A DNA stretch of 22,115 nucleotides from the IMG/VR virus record IMGVR_UViG_3300043427_004002, positions 1 through 22,115 of that record; one strand, written 5' to 3'. Shown in pieces: positions 8,712-15,140 of the stretch. Each line of letters begins with the position of its first letter. The first letter of the stretch is position 1. Under the pieces are notes generated by a model. The model was not told the origin of the DNA and made no database searches. It saw only the letters and a list, made by a program, of their open reading frames with translations. Position numbers and translations under genes: made by a program. The stretch comes from a virus.

Positions 8712-8739
8712 GTTGGACGATCTGTAACAAAATAGTCAA

Positions 8740-8748
8740 GATAAATAC
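8740..8748 (+). promoter_or_regulatory. Late promoter, GATAAATAC
   Basis: GATAAATAC lies 23 bases before the ATG at 8772 and directly after a terminator. The following bases include AACAGGA, whose AGGA (8758-8761) serves as ribosome-binding site. The same arrangement (ATAAATA, then AACAGGA, then ATG) recurs at 15112 and 20921. Confidence 0.8.
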
Positions 8749-8771
8749 TCGATAAACAGGACATTATAATA

Positions 8772-9899
8772 ATGGGATTAACTAGACCGCGTTTAACGCA
8801 ACTACAAGATTCGGATTTTAAAAATAGTTGTCGTGCGGCCGCGGTCAACAACATCACACTCTCAGGCGGCGCTCCTGCCACAGTTGACGGAGTAAATCTA
8901 CAAGTCAACGATCGTGTGTTGGTAGTAGGGCAAACCAATGCTAGTCAAAATGGTATCTATTTTGTTTCCACACTGGGATCAGGCAGTAACGGCACATGGA
9001 CCAGGACATTAGATTCCAATCAAAACGCCGAAGTCACATCTGGCGTGATAGTAAACACCGTTGAAGGAACCGAGTACGCAGGAACACTCTGGAAACTGAC
9101 TACTCAAGATCCTATCACCATTGGTTCAACTGGACTCACATTCGTACCAAATCTTGAAAACAGTAACATTTATGTAGGAAGTAAAGCAGTAACAACATCG
9201 CAGACAGTGATTAACAGCATTGCCTCCAGTGGATCTACTTCAGTGAGATGGACAGTATCAGCAGTAGATAACACAAATGGCCGTTATAAAACTTCAACTG
9301 TTGACGTGTTGTCAGATGGAACCGATGTCTATATATCAGAGTATGCTGTTGTACTAAGTAATTCAAACTATGAAGTGGTTAGTCTCACTGCTGATATCAA
9401 TGACAGCAACATACGATTGTTGGGTACCGGTGATAGTTCCAACGTCAGCGTGTATTTCCAAAGATCATTTTTAGGATCGTCGTCGTCGGTGGGATATGTC
9501 AAAGCTTCGTTGTCAGTGGACGGAATGGCAACATTAACAGATACACAAACTCTGACAAACAAAACACTGACAGCACCTGTTATTAATAAAATTATTGTAT
9601 CTCCATCAACAACATCTGTTAATACAACTGCTACTGTCATTGATACTTTTGTTGCTGCCACTTATCAAGGTGCAAAGTATTTGATAACAATATCTAACGG
9701 CAGTAATTACAACATCATTGAGGCTCTATTGGTACACGACGGTACAACTGCCACAGTCACAGTCTATGGCGAAACATCAACTAACGCATCATTGGGAGAT
9801 ATAACCGCAGATATCAGCAGTGGAAATGTGCGTCTTTTATATACAGGAGTGTCCGCAGGTAACGGTGTAAAACTAGCCGCAACGTACATTTCTGCTTGA
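8772..9899 (+). CDS. Tail fibre protein with duplicated C-terminal module, 375 aa
   Basis: A 375-residue protein. Residues about 27-128 match a widespread phage fibre domain: LSGGAPATVDGVNLQVNDRV, then QNGIYFVS, W.R.LD, and LWKLTTQDPITIGSTGLTF. Residues about 140-240 and 277-375 are two copies of a module with the pattern 'Y......E.L..HDGTTA...YG...TNASLG..TADIS..(D/N)VRL.Y'. The same module ends the 1321-aa fibre protein. The copies are separated by the common linker TLTNKTLTAPVIN. The gene has its own late promoter and follows a terminator, so it is a separate transcription unit. Role: structural, most likely a fibre or fibre-tip component; the family is known from T4-like and other tailed phages. 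Confidence 0.85.
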   Translation: MGLTRPRLTQLQDSDFKNSCRAAAVNNITLSGGAPATVDGVNLQVNDRVLVVGQTNASQNGIYFVSTLGSGSNGTWTRTLDSNQNAEVTSGVIVNTVEGTEYAGTLWKLTTQDPITIGSTGLTFVPNLENSNIYVGSKAVTTSQTVINSIASSGSTSVRWTVSAVDNTNGRYKTSTVDVLSDGTDVYISEYAVVLSNSNYEVVSLTADINDSNIRLLGTGDSSNVSVYFQRSFLGSSSSVGYVKASLSVDGMATLTDTQTLTNKTLTAPVINKIIVSPSTTSVNTTATVIDTFVAATYQGAKYLITISNGSNYNIIEALLVHDGTTATVTVYGETSTNASLGDITADISSGNVRLLYTGVSAGNGVKLAATYISA

Positions 9900-9904
9900 T
9901 TTTT

Positions 9905-9913
9905 GATAAGTAC
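9905..9913 (+). promoter_or_regulatory. Possible late promoter variant, GATAAGTAC
   Basis: GATAAGTAC differs by one base from the GATAAATAC copy at 8740. It lies about 29 bases before the ATG at 9942, within the usual spacing. It is weaker than the others because an A at the core is replaced by G. Confidence 0.35.
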
Positions 9914-9941
9914 TATATAGAATTTTTGGAGCTAGCCAACT

Positions 9942-10619
9942 ATGTACAAAATTGAACAAAAATACCGCTCTTCATATACCGGTGAAGATGTCACAACACG
10001 CATGACACTACAAGGTCAAGTGCAACAGTACGAAAAAGAGTGGGTACCAAACAATGTTTTTAACAATCATATTACTACACAGGCCATAGTGCTCGGCGGA
10101 GGCTGGTTACGCGAGCAGTTTGACATGAGCTTGATCAAGAATCACAAAGGTGGCCTATTAGGAAGTTCAAAATTACAGACTTATGGCTGTAATGATGTCT
10201 ACAAAGATATTGAATGTGATTTTTTAGTGACTATTGGTCGCGAAAACGCCGCTGAAATCGCCAGCAATGGATACTGCGATAATCATATTGTTTATTCCAA
10301 TGCAGGCCAGGTTCTTGATTATCCTGGCAAGTTTTACTTGATCCCGCAAGATCCTTCATGGAATGCAGGAGCGATTGCCGCTTACTTAGCAGCCTTCGAT
10401 GGGCACGACAAGATCTTTTTGTTGGGCTGTGAAATGGACGACAACCATCCATTCTGGGCCAAGGCCATGCGTATAGTTTTTGATACCTACCCTGATGTTG
10501 ATTTTGTATTGGTACAAGGCTTCAGCGCCGACGGCTATGTTCCCAATGAATGGAAAGATGTTTTGAATTTTAGAACTATTTCAACTAGAGAATTTGTTGT
10601 TGAAGCCGATCTAGGATAA
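9942..10619 (+). CDS. Rossmann-like protein, possibly DUF115/sialyltransferase-like, 225 aa
   Basis: A 225-residue protein that is not a fibre by composition. Near residue 48 is AIVLGGGWLREQFD, a strand with a glycine-rich turn. It is followed by YGCNDVY, CDFLVTIGRE, and later YLIPQDPSWNAGAIAAYLAA and KIFLLGCEMD. The order 'LG.G.SR...D', 'YGCN.LY', 'D.LV..D', 'SGA.A...A......I.LLG.D' is the pattern I associate with the MptE/DUF115 (flagellin-modifying Maf) and sialyltransferase-like Rossmann group. Here the first motif reads GGGW rather than G.G.SR, so activity is uncertain. GGAG at 9928-9931 is the ribosome-binding site. The C-terminus overlaps the end of the convergent Nudix gene by nine bases. 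Its position next to fibre genes suggests a role in fibre or surface glycan modification; this is inference. Confidence 0.7.
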   Translation: MYKIEQKYRSSYTGEDVTTRMTLQGQVQQYEKEWVPNNVFNNHITTQAIVLGGGWLREQFDMSLIKNHKGGLLGSSKLQTYGCNDVYKDIECDFLVTIGRENAAEIASNGYCDNHIVYSNAGQVLDYPGKFYLIPQDPSWNAGAIAAYLAAFDGHDKIFLLGCEMDDNHPFWAKAMRIVFDTYPDVDFVLVQGFSADGYVPNEWKDVLNFRTISTREFVVEADLG

Positions 10620-11039
10620 TATAGATTCCATCGTTTCTAATTTACGTATCACAGAGTCAAATTTGAAACTACGCCACACCCCCGGATGTAAAGGCCGGGG
10701 GTGATCTTTTATTGCCACCCAACAAAAACCTCTGTGCTCGTCGTTCAGTTTAGGAACAAATTCGTTGTCAATTGAGATTAAAAATGTGTGGAAAAAAAAT
10801 TGTTGATTGTTGCTGGTAAATTTTTCTATTGGTACGATTTTACGATATTGTATCTCACCAATTTCCTCACGTATTTCTCGATGTAGGCCATCAATCACCG
10901 ATTCTCCAGGTTCAATCTTGCCACCAACTAGGCCCCAAGATCCTGGGTCTCGATCGTGATTCCTTAGTAAGAATAGATATCTTTTAGTTGAAACAGAGTA
11001 GATCAAAGCACCGCAACTTTCTATAGCACGACGCTCCAT
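10611..11039 (-). CDS. Nudix hydrolase, 142 aa
   Basis: The protein has a complete Nudix box, G(x5)E(x7)REIREEIG, at about residues 40-62 (GKIEPGE...REIREEIG). The preceding WGLVGG and the N-terminal strand CGALIYSVSTKRYLFLLRN are typical of the fold. Nudix enzymes cleave nucleoside diphosphates linked to another group; likely substrates (oxidised dNTPs, ADP-ribose derivatives, capped RNA) cannot be decided from sequence. I choose the ATG at 11039, because AGGAGG lies just upstream (complement of 11044-11049) and MERRAIESCGALIY is a natural N-terminus; an in-frame ATG at 11078 is less likely. The start lies inside the 3' end of the gp15-like gene (19-base overlap), which suggests translational coupling in a minus-strand operon. 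The 3' end overlaps the 225-aa gene. Confidence 0.88.
   Translation of the reverse strand: MERRAIESCGALIYSVSTKRYLFLLRNHDRDPGSWGLVGGKIEPGESVIDGLHREIREEIGEIQYRKIVPIEKFTSNNQQFFFHTFLISIDNEFVPKLNDEHRGFCWVAIKDHPRPLHPGVWRSFKFDSVIRKLETMESILS
10677..10709 (+). terminator. Intrinsic terminator inside the opposing Nudix gene
   Basis: CACCCCCGG (10677-10685) and CCGGGGGTG (10695-10703) form a perfect nine-pair GC-rich stem with a nine-base loop, followed by ATCTTTT. It lies 58 bases after the stop of the plus-strand 225-aa gene, so it can end that transcript. On the minus strand the same bases encode HPRPLHPGV of the Nudix protein. Confidence 0.7.
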
Positions 11040-12391
11040 TCCCCCTCCTGATAAAGACCTTCGACGCTCTTTGACCATGATCCTTCAAACCATTTATACT
11101 GTGTTCCAGTATTTAAGTTGGTCACATACTCTGTGGAAGTTTCTTGCTGACTATCAAAAGCCACACTCCATCCTGAATTGCCATATTCGATTATGTCATT
11201 GGCATTGGCAATAAACTCAGGATCTCCCCATACTATCGCGGCTTCAGCGTTGGCAGAATTTCCAATCGGATTCAAAATAAGATATCTAGTACCAATATCT
11301 GGGGACAGCAAATCAAACTGATCCACATTTACAGTAAACGGATCAATGATAGCATCAACAGGATCTAAAGAGTTAGTTGGGACAGTATCAGCATCAATGT
11401 TGAATATCAATTGACTGTCAACCAGTGGGTTGTAGCTGACATGACCAACAACCTCGTAGTCGTTGCTATGGTGTTTCAAGCGTATCTCACTGAGACCGTC
11501 ACGCAATTCACCATAATGATCGATGAGATCTTTCCAATTGGCAGTTGCTTCGGGAGCCATGTCATTGATTGAAATTTCAGATCTTTTTAACAAAGTGATT
11601 TTATCGTCAACGAACAAAACACGATACCCATAAGGCGAGATAACTCGCCTTCCGAGATATGTCTCATCGTCAAATAAGTTATTTGATAAGTTTCCGTCTG
11701 TGTCATAAATTGAGCCCAAGATCTTGTAAACAACTCCAAGCCTTTGAACTTTTGCTGGCGCAGAAATCCAAATTGGCAGTTCAAATGTCATAGTAGCCAC
11801 ACTGATGGGTTCCTCACCACCGGCAGGTATCGATCTTGAATCCCAATTGGTGCCGGTTAAAAATACCGCGCTAAGGCTGGTCCAGTCGATGTAGTTATCG
11901 GTGCTTTGTATTTCCAATGCTGGATTAAACAGAGTGGCGATCTGTTCGATGATTTGTAATTTTTGTTCGGTGTTTGATGTCCAGATATCAACCTTTAAGG
12001 TCAATTTATAAGGCACAGGCATAAGACGCTCAACTGTAAACGAATCGCTTTTTTCTGTGTCATAATTGCCAGTATCGGGATCGTATCTTTGTTGTCTTAA
12101 TTGTATTTTGCTGACATGGAACGGTTCTTGTACACGCTCTCTGTCATAGTCAAATGCTGAAACATAAACAGCCATGGCTGGCACGTTTGATAGACTGTTT
12201 TCGGTATTACCTCTAAGTATTTGAGCGGCTTGACGACTCTGATCTCCGTAGATAACCGGCACACGCTGTAAACTGATATTACCGTTGCGATCCTTGCCAA
12301 ACTGTACATGAAAATTTGAAACCAGCCTGATAAACTGAGTTATAAAACGTCTTATCTGGCCATCGTAGAAAAAATTAGGATCTTGTGGCAT
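11021..12391 (-). CDS. 15: gp15-like tail terminator / sheath-stabilising protein with C-terminal extension, 456 aa
   Basis: Residues 1 to about 215 align by eye with T4 gp15. The N-terminus FFYDGQIRRFITQFIRLVSN corresponds to the T4 start, FGYFYNSSFRRYATLMGDLF. RVPVIYGDQSR (about 43-53) corresponds to IRVPITYASKE. VPYKLTLKVDIWT...IIEQIATLFNP (about 126-157) corresponds to MIYELSIFTR...IVEQILPYFQP. MTFELPIWISAP (about 201-212) corresponds to LTFEVNGWMYPP. In T4, gp15 forms a hexamer that caps the tail tube and sheath and joins the tail to the head. T4 gp15 has 272 residues; this protein has about 240 extra residues at the C-terminus that I do not recognise. The start ATG shares its A with the TGA of the upstream gp14-like gene, so the two are coupled. 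The T4 order 14-15 is kept, but on the minus strand. Confidence 0.87.
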   Translation of the reverse strand: MPQDPNFFYDGQIRRFITQFIRLVSNFHVQFGKDRNGNISLQRVPVIYGDQSRQAAQILRGNTENSLSNVPAMAVYVSAFDYDRERVQEPFHVSKIQLRQQRYDPDTGNYDTEKSDSFTVERLMPVPYKLTLKVDIWTSNTEQKLQIIEQIATLFNPALEIQSTDNYIDWTSLSAVFLTGTNWDSRSIPAGGEEPISVATMTFELPIWISAPAKVQRLGVVYKILGSIYDTDGNLSNNLFDDETYLGRRVISPYGYRVLFVDDKITLLKRSEISINDMAPEATANWKDLIDHYGELRDGLSEIRLKHHSNDYEVVGHVSYNPLVDSQLIFNIDADTVPTNSLDPVDAIIDPFTVNVDQFDLLSPDIGTRYLILNPIGNSANAEAAIVWGDPEFIANANDIIEYGNSGWSVAFDSQQETSTEYVTNLNTGTQYKWFEGSWSKSVEGLYQEGEWSVVL

Positions 12392-13521
12392 CAGTTATCT
12401 GCCTTGGGTGTGAATGCCTTGCTAAGGCTCTGACGTACTGGATGTGTATTGCCCAGAGAGTCGGTATAGGTATTGAGATTTCCACCAGTATTGACATTTC
12501 GAGTAAAGGTTGATCTCAGTGTTTTATTTTCATTGGCATTGTTGGTCAGCGAAGTTCTCACAGCATCTTCAACTTTGATCCAACGTAGACCGTCATATTT
12601 GAATAGTCGATTAGGCAGATAGTCTAAACGTAGATAATATTGTCCACTTGTTGGCGATTCTGGGAAAGAAATACCAGCCGACACACTAGAGCCATTTGGT
12701 GGAATGCCATCGCCTGCTAGATAAGCCGGCATTGGTTTTTTATTATAAGACCCAGTGTCGGTTTGACTGTCTCTTGAATCAGTGGTCAGCGTAGTGACAT
12801 CATAGCCAGACTTTGGTACTTCTGTCTCGGCTTGCTCGATAACAGCATCATTGATGTCAATGTATTTGTTAAACGTACTGAGTATTTCGCCAATGGGAGT
12901 TTCTTCGACCCCATCGTTGTTGGCATCAACTTTGATGGTGTTGAGTATGTCTTTGTATTCTTGGCTATCAACCAGCGGATTGAGCTTGACTCGCCATAAA
13001 TGTGGCCACCAAGTTGGGCTGAAACCTTCGGCAGCAAAACTGGCATCACCGACCACATAATATCTTTTTAAGGCAGTTGGTAGATCAGTATCAAGAGCAT
13101 GATAATCTTTGAGATGTTCAAGTTCTAGTACGTCTCCGGAAACAAGTCTGCGCCCTAAAATTTCAATCATATCGTTGATATGGAAAGTCATAAACAACGT
13201 ACCGGCTTGTAGGAAAATACCAAATTGACTAAGGTCAAAATCTTGATCTCCGCGAGTGTAAATGCCGCGCATGCGGTACACTGACGAATCGTACTTGCGA
13301 TCTCGATTTTCTACAAACAAGAGGTCCTGTATATTTTTTTCACTTTGATTGATGTAATTGGGTTGTGTGGCATCACCAGTGTCGCCTTGATCAACCGGAC
13401 CAAGATATTTGTGTACTAAAATGCCCGTACCACCAACGGTAAACATCTCACTGATCCTACGATCCATGAACTTGTAGTCGTTTGTGTGTTTCCCGTCTTT
13501 CCAGAGACTTAATCTAGGCAT
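12391..13521 (-). CDS. gp14-like neck protein, 376 aa
   Basis: A 376-residue protein (MPRLSLWKDGKHTNDYKF...MFTVGGTGILVHKYLGP). It has DLLFVENRDRKYD, the segment FDLSQFGIFLQAGTLFMTFHI, and then LVSGDVLELEHLKDY...YYVVGDASF...WWPHLWRVKLNPLV. The series 'F..FG......L......F......GD.....P......(F/Y).V' resembles T4 gp14, in which a similar region precedes GDLIYFP...LFEINWV. Together with its place directly upstream of gp15, this makes a gp14-like neck protein likely, but the similarity is weak and T4 gp14 is shorter (256 aa). Its C-terminal third is Ser/Asn-rich and probably flexible. Its stop overlaps the gp15 start by one base. A late-type motif on the minus strand lies 20 bases upstream of the ATG. 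Confidence 0.7.
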   Translation of the reverse strand: MPRLSLWKDGKHTNDYKFMDRRISEMFTVGGTGILVHKYLGPVDQGDTGDATQPNYINQSEKNIQDLLFVENRDRKYDSSVYRMRGIYTRGDQDFDLSQFGIFLQAGTLFMTFHINDMIEILGRRLVSGDVLELEHLKDYHALDTDLPTALKRYYVVGDASFAAEGFSPTWWPHLWRVKLNPLVDSQEYKDILNTIKVDANNDGVEETPIGEILSTFNKYIDINDAVIEQAETEVPKSGYDVTTLTTDSRDSQTDTGSYNKKPMPAYLAGDGIPPNGSSVSAGISFPESPTSGQYYLRLDYLPNRLFKYDGLRWIKVEDAVRTSLTNNANENKTLRSTFTRNVNTGGNLNTYTDSLGNTHPVRQSLSKAFTPKADN

Positions 13522-13540
13522 TTTTAGTCCTCAGCATCAA

Positions 13541-13549
13541 GTATTTAGC
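13541..13549 (-). promoter_or_regulatory. Late-type promoter, GCTAAATAC (minus strand)
   Basis: The complement of 13541-13549 reads GCTAAATAC, one base from the ATAAATAC found elsewhere. It lies 20 bases upstream of the gp14-like ATG (13521). It probably drives the minus-strand operon gp14-like, gp15, Nudix. It sits back to back with a plus-strand sigma70 promoter only a few bases away. Confidence 0.55.
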
Positions 13550-13552
13550 GAT

Positions 13553-13581
13553 TTGACTTTTTGGACAAAAAGCTATATACT
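13553..13581 (+). promoter_or_regulatory. Sigma70-type promoter TTGACT-17-TATACT
   Basis: TTGACT at 13553-13558 and TATACT at 13576-13581 are separated by 17 bases; both hexamers are one base from consensus. Transcription would start at about 13588, only a few bases before the ATG at 13592. Confidence 0.75.
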
Positions 13582-13591
13582 AGAGTCAAAT

Positions 13592-13849
13592 ATGGAACCG
13601 GACCTAAGAAATCGAGCCAATCTGGCCCACGCCCAGATACAGATCATCAAAGATCCCGTTGCCCGGCGTGATCTAAAGCGTATGTACAATACTGTAGAAT
13701 CCATTTTAGATGACATTAGTTCAGAATCGGTTGAATGCCGCAGATTACACCGCGAAACACAGAAATACCGAGATTTGGTGGTTCGAGCCCAATCATATAT
13801 GGACAATTTAGAACAAAACATCACATTCGCTTCGCTGATTTACACTTGA
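13592..13849 (+). CDS. Small early-type protein of unknown function, 85 aa
   Basis: An 85-residue, highly charged protein (MEPDLRNRANLAHAQIQIIK...). It is predicted by eye to be nearly all helical (DPVARRDLKRMYNTVESILD, then CRRLHRETQKYRDLVVRAQS), with a short hydrophobic tail, FASLIYT. The frame is open further upstream (to 13484), but that part overlaps the divergent gp14-like gene and precedes the promoter, so I start at the ATG at 13592. There is no Shine-Dalgarno sequence, and the sigma70 promoter predicts a leader of only about four bases, so the message may be effectively leaderless. Small size and a hydrophobic C-terminus are also features of the T4 late co-activator gp33, but I see no convincing match. 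No function is assigned. Confidence 0.65.
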   Translation: MEPDLRNRANLAHAQIQIIKDPVARRDLKRMYNTVESILDDISSESVECRRLHRETQKYRDLVVRAQSYMDNLEQNITFASLIYT

Positions 13850-13873
13850 CCACTAAATCCAAAAGATTATAAA
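13846..13873 (+). promoter_or_regulatory. Sigma70-type promoter TTGACC-16-TATAAA
   Basis: TTGACC (13846-13851) overlaps the stop of the 85-aa gene. TATAAA (13868-13873) follows after 16 bases. Each is one base from consensus. It lies 35 bases before the ATG of the 393-aa gene. Confidence 0.6.
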
Positions 13874-13907
13874 ATATAACGAGTTAAACAACTATTCAAG
13901 GACAGCC

Positions 13908-15089
13908 ATGGCCAAAGTCAAAGTAGATGGTAAAAGCATCAAAGCCAAAGTCAAACGAACCAAAAATCCTCTATTTGCCGATGAAAAGCACATTGGTGGC
14001 GAACCGGTTTGGGACCACGACCGCGCTCTGACAATGAGCCGCGAAGAATTTGATCATCATCTCCGTAATAGTTTTCGTTATTATAACTATTTTTACTCGG
14101 TCAAGGACTGTAGGAAATATGTCAATGAATGGATTAAAACTGCTTCTGAGTTTACCGAAGAAGAAAAACGCCTGTACCTAAAAACATCAGATCGACACAC
14201 GCCCATGACCATGTGTAGCCTTGTTATGGCACATAGACAAGGTATGCCCATCAATGATCGCATGATTGAATTTTTCCGAGAATGTGTTACTAATGCTATG
14301 CGCCATGCTGACGATGTTGACATTGAGGTAGAGCCTACAGTCAAAGCCGTGGCGGTTCCTAAGCCCACGATACAAGATCGCCTAAATGAAAAGATGACTG
14401 ATGTATTAGGCGAGATGGAAGGCATGTTTGACGAAGCAATGACAGCAACTAAGACTGATCATAAGATATATCAATTCCTAGAAGCACAAAAAGTGCCGCA
14501 GGCGCAGATCGGCAAAGTTCGATCCTTGTTCCAGGACAAGTTTGATGAATTTAAGGCTGCCCAAACTGGAGAAGATAGCCAGATCAAAGAAGGTTATAGT
14601 CATCTCAAAGCCGCAGATTATCGTCGGGTACTAGCCTGGATCGAGGGTGTGTTTGCTGATTGCGACAGTTTTGAAAAAGCCAAAAAGATACAGCGCAAGT
14701 CTCGGGTGAAGAAAGCGCCCAGCAAGGAAAAACTAGTGGCACGCCTTAAGTTTCTCAAAGAACACAAAGAACTTAAATTGGTATCTATCAACCCAGTGGA
14801 TATAATTGGCGCCACGGAACTGTGGGTTTATAATGTCAAAACACGTAAGTTGGGAAAATATGTAGCCGATAGTCATTCACAGTCTCTGGCCATCAAAGGC
14901 ACAAGCTTAGTTGGCTTTGACGAATCCAAGAGCGTAAGCAAGACCCTGCGTAAACCCGAGGAAAAACTGCGCGAGTTTAGCAAAGCCTCTAAAGTACAAC
15001 TGCGACGCTTCTTAGAAGATATCAAAGCCACAGACACTCGCCTTAATGGACGCCTCAGTGCCGATGTACTTTTATTGAAAGCGCAATAA
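13908..15089 (+). CDS. Conserved phage protein of unknown function, 393 aa
   Basis: A 393-residue soluble, Lys-rich protein. The N-terminus is very basic (MAKVKVDGKSIKAKVKRTK). A helical region, SREEFDHHLRNSFRYYNYFY, follows, then a probably flexible link (about 140-160, EPTVKAVAVPKPTIQDR). Next come helices, and a C-terminal part with ELWVYNVKTRKLGKYVAD (about 304-321), GTSLVGFDESKSVSKTLRKP and LRRFLEDIKATDTRLNGRLS. I associate the ELW.YN.KTRKLG / KS..KTLRKPE pattern with a conserved hypothetical protein of T4-like environmental phages; no function is known to me. AAGGA at 13897-13901 is the ribosome-binding site. The sigma70-type promoter and lack of an ATAAATA motif suggest early or middle expression, unlike the flanking virion genes. 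Confidence 0.8.
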   Translation: MAKVKVDGKSIKAKVKRTKNPLFADEKHIGGEPVWDHDRALTMSREEFDHHLRNSFRYYNYFYSVKDCRKYVNEWIKTASEFTEEEKRLYLKTSDRHTPMTMCSLVMAHRQGMPINDRMIEFFRECVTNAMRHADDVDIEVEPTVKAVAVPKPTIQDRLNEKMTDVLGEMEGMFDEAMTATKTDHKIYQFLEAQKVPQAQIGKVRSLFQDKFDEFKAAQTGEDSQIKEGYSHLKAADYRRVLAWIEGVFADCDSFEKAKKIQRKSRVKKAPSKEKLVARLKFLKEHKELKLVSINPVDIIGATELWVYNVKTRKLGKYVADSHSQSLAIKGTSLVGFDESKSVSKTLRKPEEKLREFSKASKVQLRRFLEDIKATDTRLNGRLSADVLLLKAQ

Positions 15090-15097
15090 GTGAAATT

Positions 15098-15137
15098 TGC
15101 TGTCTTGCTACCATAAATACTTGGTAACAGGACAGCA
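15098..15137 (+). other. Inverted repeat flanking the gp13 late promoter
   Basis: TGCTGTC (15098-15104) and GACAGCA (15131-15137) are perfect inverted copies. Inside them GCTACC (15107-15112) and GGTAAC (15123-15128) pair at five of six positions. The late promoter ATAAATA lies in the centre. It may be a cruciform or a protein-binding site; it may also be partly accidental. Confidence 0.5.
15112..15120 (+). promoter_or_regulatory. Late promoter, CATAAATAC, before gp13
   Basis: CATAAATAC lies 20 bases before the gp13 ATG. It is followed by GGTAACAGGACAG, whose AGGA (15129-15132) is the ribosome-binding site. It matches the promoters at 8740 and 20921 in both core and downstream layout. Confidence 0.8.
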
Positions 15138-15140
15138 CAA

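Noticed and set aside
8395-8938. Minus-strand frames opposite the end of the 458-aa gene and the start of the 375-aa gene
   Set aside because: They overlap well-supported fibre genes, run through a terminator and a promoter, and show no recognisable domain.
11420-12980. The heptapeptide NPLVDSQ occurring in both the gp14-like and gp15 proteins
   Set aside because: The flanking residues and the DNA spelling differ, and seven shared residues are too few to argue for a duplication.
13484-13591. Upstream extension of the 85-aa frame
   Set aside because: It overlaps the divergent gp14-like coding region and precedes the sigma70 -10 box, so it would not be transcribed from that promoter.
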